Source of the DNA: Welwitschia mirabilis
Taxonomy: Eukaryota; Gnetophyta; Gnetopsida; Welwitschiales
Direction: 5' to 3'
Assembly (NCBI GenBank): GCA_051453625.1
Contig: JBOZIK010000001.1
Span: 282,036,548-282,100,547 of the forward strand
DNA length: 64,000 nucleotides
Below are positions 59,700 through 64,000 of this stretch, piece by piece (within the stretch, counting starts at the first letter, position 1; every line of letters starts with the position of its first letter). Under the pieces are notes generated by a model. That model saw only the letters and a program-made list of their open reading frames with translations, was not told the DNA's origin and searched no databases. The position numbers were made by a program, and so were the translations under genes.

Positions 59700-60175
59700 A
59701 AAAATATTAGCCATTTGATCTTGATTACAAATTTATTCAAGTGTAATAATTTTCTTCTCTACTAAGTCTTGGATAAAATAATACCTAAGATCAATGTGTT
59801 TGGTGTGAGTGTATTGAACTGGATTATGAGTGATTTGAATAGCACTAGAGATATTATAGAGAATAGGAACTTCAAAGATGGATAGGCCATAGTCTTTTAA
59901 AGTTTCTTTCATCCATAGCATCTGAGTGCTGCAAGCCCCAATAGCTATGTAATTAGCTTCTACTATAGGTATAGATATGAAACATTTCTTGTTGCTATAC
60001 CATATAGTGAGATAATTGCCAAGAAAAAACATTTACCACTTGTACTCTTTTTATTATCTTTGCATCCAATCCAAGGTGCATCACTATAGCTTGTTAAACT
60101 TATATAAGTGTTACACCTAATACACAAATCAATACTAAATGCAATGTCATGATGACTAGCTAATAGATACAATAG
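59700..60175 (-). pseudogene. RNase H of SIRE-type copia element (decayed)
   Basis: The minus-strand frame 59733-60032 reads FISIPIVEANYIAIGACSTQ, then MLWMKETLKDYG, ILYNISSAIQITHNPVQYTH and TKHIDLRYYFIQDLVEKKII. These are the hallmark blocks of copia RNase H (ISLSTAEAEYIA, QxLWMKxxLxDYG, CDNxSAIxIxxNPVxHxRTKHIxIRHHFIRxxV). The Asp of CDN is lost (YNI). The upstream half continues in another frame to 60172. It is the 3' end of pol. Confidence 0.85.
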
Positions 60176-60419
60176 AATTTCAATAATGCTATGATATAAC
60201 TTTTAATCCATATCCTTACCTTCTTCATTAAGAGAAAGTTTGATATTAGTGACCATTAGAGAGTCCATACTCTTGGCATTTTTAAGTATAAATTTTTTAA
60301 TGAAATTGGAAGAGTATTTCTTATACTTTATGAAGATACCATTATCATATTATTGGATTTTAAGGCCTAAAAACATCTTAACTAGTCCAACCATATCCTT
60401 TTGAACTTAAAGCTCATTA

Positions 60420-61200
60420 GATTTGCAAAATGACTTGATAGTCATTTATTAGTTAATCCAAATTAATGTCATGTACATATATTTAAACCAAAACTAAATT
60501 ATCATTCAATAATTTTCTAATTAATATTCTATCAATAGAGCATTTAGTAAAACCATGCCAGAGTAAAAGGGAGGAAAGTTTCTCATACCAAGCTCTAGGA
60601 TCTTGTTGTAATCTATATAAATCTTTGTTAAGTTTGTAAATATATTCTAGTTTGTGAGGATTAGCAAAGCCTTGTAGTTGTTTTAAATAAAATTTTTTCT
60701 CAATTTGATCATTTTGAAAAGCACTCTTTACATCCATCTAAAAAATTTTGATTTTCTTGATATAGGCAAAATCTTGAAACATTATTATAGACTCAAGTCT
60801 AGTAACAAGAGTAAAGATGTCATTACAATCTACTCCTTCTATTTGAGAGTAACCTTAAGCTACAAACCTAGTTTTGTTTTTGTTAATCTCATTCTTTTTA
60901 TTTACTTTATTTATAGAAATCCAATTTATGCCTATGACATTTTTTTTGGATGATTTAGGAATAAAAGACCACACCTGATTTTGAGAGAATTGTTAAATTT
61001 CTTCTTGCATTACATTCACCCAACATAGATCAGATTCAGCCTCTTCAAAAGTGCTTAGTTTCACTGAAGATAACAAAGAAATATGAGCACTAAAATTCTT
61101 AAGAGAGTTTTTAGTGACTATACCTTATTTCAAATTTCTAATGATTGTATCCAAATGATGCTTCTTAAGCTCTTTAATTTCTTATATTGTTTTATCTTTT
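60420..61200 (-). pseudogene. Reverse transcriptase of SIRE-type copia element (decayed)
   Basis: The minus strand reads MDVKSAFQNDQIEKKFYLKQ, GFANPHKLEYIYKLNKDLYR and DPRAWYEKLSSLLLWHGFTK (60483-60737). This matches MDVKSAFLNGxLxEEVYVxQPPGF, VYKLxKALYGLKQAPRAWYExL of copia RT. The catalytic box near 60440 reads YVHDI instead of YVDDI. The N-terminal part extends to about 61200 with many frame changes. Confidence 0.85.
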
Positions 61201-61329
61201 CAAACATCTCTATTTTTATAAAAAGGATGAGGAACTAGATCATCATCTAGTTTAGAGAATTTTGTTGAATTAGGTACATCATGAATTTTGATATTTATAG
61301 ATTCTTCCATAGGAAGAGTCTATTTTTCA

Positions 61330-62060
61330 AATATTCTATAAGCTCTACTTAATTAAGAGTATTCTAAAATGATTCCTTTATCAAATTTAAAATCAAATTT
61401 AGCTAGATACTCTCTATCTCTCAGGATGAAGTACTTACTTTTAAAGGTTTTGGAATATTTATTTTGGGCTTCTTCCCTTTTTAGAGTTTGTAAGAAGTTT
61501 TGGAAGTTCCTAGTCTCAAATAAACTCTGTTTGAAACATGATAAGTTATATTTGCTAATTTAGCCTAAAATATTTATGGGATATCTTTGTCATTTAGCAT
61601 GAATCTTGTCATGTCTAATAAAGTTTGATTTTTTCTTTTAATTATCCCATTTTGTTGAGGAGTCTTTATGGCTGAAAATTCATGCTTAATTCCATTTGAT
61701 TTGAATTAGTATTTAAATTTTTCATTTTTGAATTCTTTACCATGATCACTATGAATCTTCTTATTGACATACCCTAATTTTAGTTTAGATTTCCTTGCAA
61801 ATTCTAATAAAGTTATCATAAGCATCAGACTTTGCATGAAGAAAGGTTATCAAAGAAAATCTAGAAAGATCATCAATCATGTCTAAAAAAATTTATTCTT
61901 TTAGATAATCTTGCTATTTAAATAGAACCAACAAAATCTATATGAATTAAATCTAAATGCTTTCTAGTATTAGTATCACTTATTTCTTTATGAGAAGCTT
62001 TACTTTGTTGGTGACAAAAAGTTTTGGAACACCTCTTACAATCTCACCATGACATTTTTT
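61330..62060 (-). pseudogene. Integrase of SIRE-type copia element (decayed)
   Basis: The minus strand reads ASHKEISDTNTRKHLDLIHI with DFVG near 61960-62030 (family: K..K.I.ST...LELLHMDLFGP). KIHSDHGKEFKNEKF follows near 61745-61790 (family: RSDHGxEFxNxxF), then IKHEFSAIKTPQQNGIIKRK with NQTLLDMTRFMLN near 61590-61680 (family: HxFSAPRTPQQNGVVERKNRTLxEMARxML). The catalytic Glu of the VVERKN motif has become Lys (61637-61639). Only a few stops occur in this part. Confidence 0.85.
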
Positions 62061-62279
62061 TTATAAATTTTTAAAGCTAATGTAGCCTAAACATTAATGT
62101 CAGAGAACATCCTCTTGAGCAAGAGAAAAAAGATAAATAGAATTGCCTGACTAATTTACATAATAAACATTTTCATGTCTTGTTGCTACTAATATAGTTA
62201 ATTAGTTTTACCATGTTTGACTGTATACTTATTTTTATCAAAAGATACTTTATGATCCTTATTATTGCAATAATAATAG

Positions 62280-62880
62280 ATAATATTTGCTAATGAATGT
62301 TTGGACTTTTCTTTATTTAAGGATTGAGATAAAGGACATGATTTAACCAAGTGTGAAAGAATCTTGTAGAACCTTTATTAGTCAAGGTTCCTTTAGACAA
62401 CATTGATTTTGATTTAAGATTGTTTTTTAAATTGCTAATTTCCCTTTCTCTAGCTTCTAATTTTTCTAAAAGATTTTTGTTTTATTTCTTTAGATTGTCA
62501 ACTCTAAGGACTAAATTTTGACATTCCATATAGAGTTCCACTACTATTTCACTAAGAATATCTTCATTATTAATGGAATTAATAGTAGATATAGAAAATA
62601 CATTTTCTTCAATAAAGGTCATGAGAGAGATTCCACCTCTTTCTAAATCTAAGTTTGGTTTACTTTTACTTTCTTCATCATTCCATATTGCTGATAGAGA
62701 TTTATTTTATTTTCATTTGTCATCCTTTTTGTTATTTGAATAGACATTAGACATGTAATCAAAACCCTTACAAGAATAGCATTAGATGTCTCATTGTACC
62801 TTCTCTTTTCTTCTTGACAGCCTTCTGGATTAACCTCTATTTTATTTTCTTTATATAAAGTGCTAATATTTTAATCTAAA
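62280..62880 (-). pseudogene. Gag C-terminal part of SIRE-type copia element
   Basis: Near 62390-62530 the minus strand reads CQNLVLRVDNLKK, then NLLEKLEARER and a KSMLSKGTLTNKG-like segment. This is the coiled-coil and linker before the zinc knuckle and protease in SIRE gag (LExK...L...L..AK..L..LL). Gag is cut off at about 62880, where the base composition changes, so its N-terminus, the leader and the 5' LTR are missing. Confidence 0.55.
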
Positions 62881-64000
62881 GAAAAAACAAGACATTCAAG
62901 AGAACAGGCCATTTAAAAAAAAAAAACCGATAAAGGCGCACTACACGGGAGAGGATTATTTGCTTCGCGATGATGGCATATTCATAAAAAGATGCCATTT
63001 CAACAGCATCAAGGGTCTGAGCAGAAAAAGTCGAGAATGAAAGGTGGTGAAGATGGAAAGCATAGAAGTCATACCGGTGAGGGAAGTGCCTATGTGAGAG
63101 TGCAAATTCGGTTGCAGATGAAAAATTACTCATAAGATTTGCATTGCGTGGCGAAAGAGGCATGCAAGAAGAGAGTGACGCACTTGTGAAGGGAAGGAAA
63201 ACGTGTGCAGGAAAGAGGAATTTGCTTGCTAAAGGAGGAGGAAAGGCATAAATTGCAACTAAGGAATGGTCGATTTGAAGGAGAAATAGGGATTACAGGT
63301 AAGGGAAAGTTGCAAGAAATGGAAGAACGGCTTAATTTTCTTGAAACATTGAATGCAGGAAAGGCATTATTAAACGCAATCAGAAATGAACATTGAGGAA
63401 AACAAAAGTTGAAATGCACAAGATTTCAACCATTGACAATAATTATGCATTGATTTAATTGTAAAAATGGGAAGAAGTGTTTTTTGGAATGGCGTTTAAA
63501 CAATTGGGTAAGGGCCATTTTCTTAATTGAAAACACGTGAAAGACCTCAGCGTTTGAAGTTGGGGACAAGCATTCTTCTTTGTCATATGGGAGATAAACG
63601 TTTGGCAAAAGAAAGAGGAAAGCGCAGAGGGAGATGATGTGCAATTTTCAGCATCTCTTTGCAAGTAAGATGTTGCAAATTTTTAATCATTTTCTTCGCT
63701 AAACAAGACCTCTTATTCTTAATTAATGGCGTTTCAGGTTGGGCGAGATCAAGGTGAGGCATTTCTCCCGTTTTTGAAAGTTTTAGCAGCCATTTTCTAA
63801 GCGTAAACCATCCGAAACACTCTGAAACGTTTTTTTGTAGAAAGGGAAGATGAAAGGTGCCGTAGGAAAGGGTCACTTTCTGCAGAAACACACTGTGCAT
63901 AAGTGACAATTTGGAAAAGGGCATTTTCATAAGGGAAAAGGGGTATTCAGACTGAGGGCAATCAAAAAATGAACAAAGTAATGTAGTATGGATTTACACA
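62881..64000. other. GC-richer sequence without recognised repeat
   Basis: CpG dinucleotides are frequent (CGCACTACACGGGAG, CTTCGCGATGATGG, GCGTGGCGAAAG) and the sequence is not obviously related to anything else in the window. Short frames occur on both strands (for example 63205-63396 plus, and 63583-63930 minus) but none shows a family I recognise. The region could be gene-proximal DNA, a young transposon or part of a gene beyond the window edge. Confidence 0.4.

Noticed and set aside
63205-63396. Small charged plus-strand ORF (MQERGICLLKEEERHKL...)
   Set aside because: Short, no recognised family and overlapped by equally long frames on the other strand; left as part of an unidentified region.

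Overview
This 64-kb window is plant nuclear DNA and consists almost entirely of old, decayed transposable elements. The reasons for a plant assignment are Athila-type, chromovirus and SIRE-type LTR retrotransposons, a CACTA transposon, and fragments of a PLS-type pentatricopeptide (PPR) gene and of cytosolic ribosomal protein S14. The sequence is very AT-rich and poor in CpG, and many inferred codon changes are C>T or G>A, as expected from long-term deamination of methylated cytosine. I see no intact protein-coding gene, no rRNA or tRNA gene and no CRISPR array. The species cannot be named; a flowering plant with old, slowly removed repeats (Amborella-like) would fit, but that is a guess. Five N runs interrupt the window (13898-13907, 15931-16204, 21101-21200, 43612-44533, 54254-54715).

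Layout. (1) 1-21100 holds two Athila-type elements on the minus strand, one inside the other. Athila-1 (about 2869-13339: 3' LTR, 3' UTR, INT, RH, RT, PR, gag, leader, PBS, 5' LTR) sits in the 3' UTR of Athila-2, whose parts lie at 1-2868 (env-like ORF and the rest of its 3' UTR) and 13340-21100 (INT, RH, RT, PR, gag, PBS, 5' LTR cut by a gap). (2) 21201-23715 has copia-type LTR pieces, one with a 56-bp tandem repeat. (3) 23716-27700 is the 3' end of another element related to Athila-2 (LTR plus env-like ORF plus UTR). (4) 28046-35112 is a plus-strand Athila relative that keeps gag and protease but lacks RT-RNase H-integrase. It is inserted in the 3' part of a minus-strand chromovirus whose integrase, RT and gag follow at 35113-39890. 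(5) 39897-40470 is a ~51-bp tandem array. (6) 40739-48948 is read as a CACTA element with no visible transposase and with pieces of host genes: PPR, RPS14 and an unidentified exon-like stretch. (7) 48949-52768 holds unidentified sequence and an Athila integrase fragment. (8) 52769-56010 is two LTRs of one family head to head around a gap. (9) 56437-62880 is a minus-strand SIRE-type copia element with its 3' LTR, an env-like ORF, RH, RT, INT and part of gag. (10) 62880-64000 is different in composition: more GC, CpGs retained, no identified repeat.

Nothing here works as a pathway. Its value is as a record of nesting, internal deletion, gene capture by a CACTA element, and repeated small dyad motifs shared by LTRs, leaders and UTRs. 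Coordinates of decayed domains are approximate because they were read by eye across frameshifts and stop codons.
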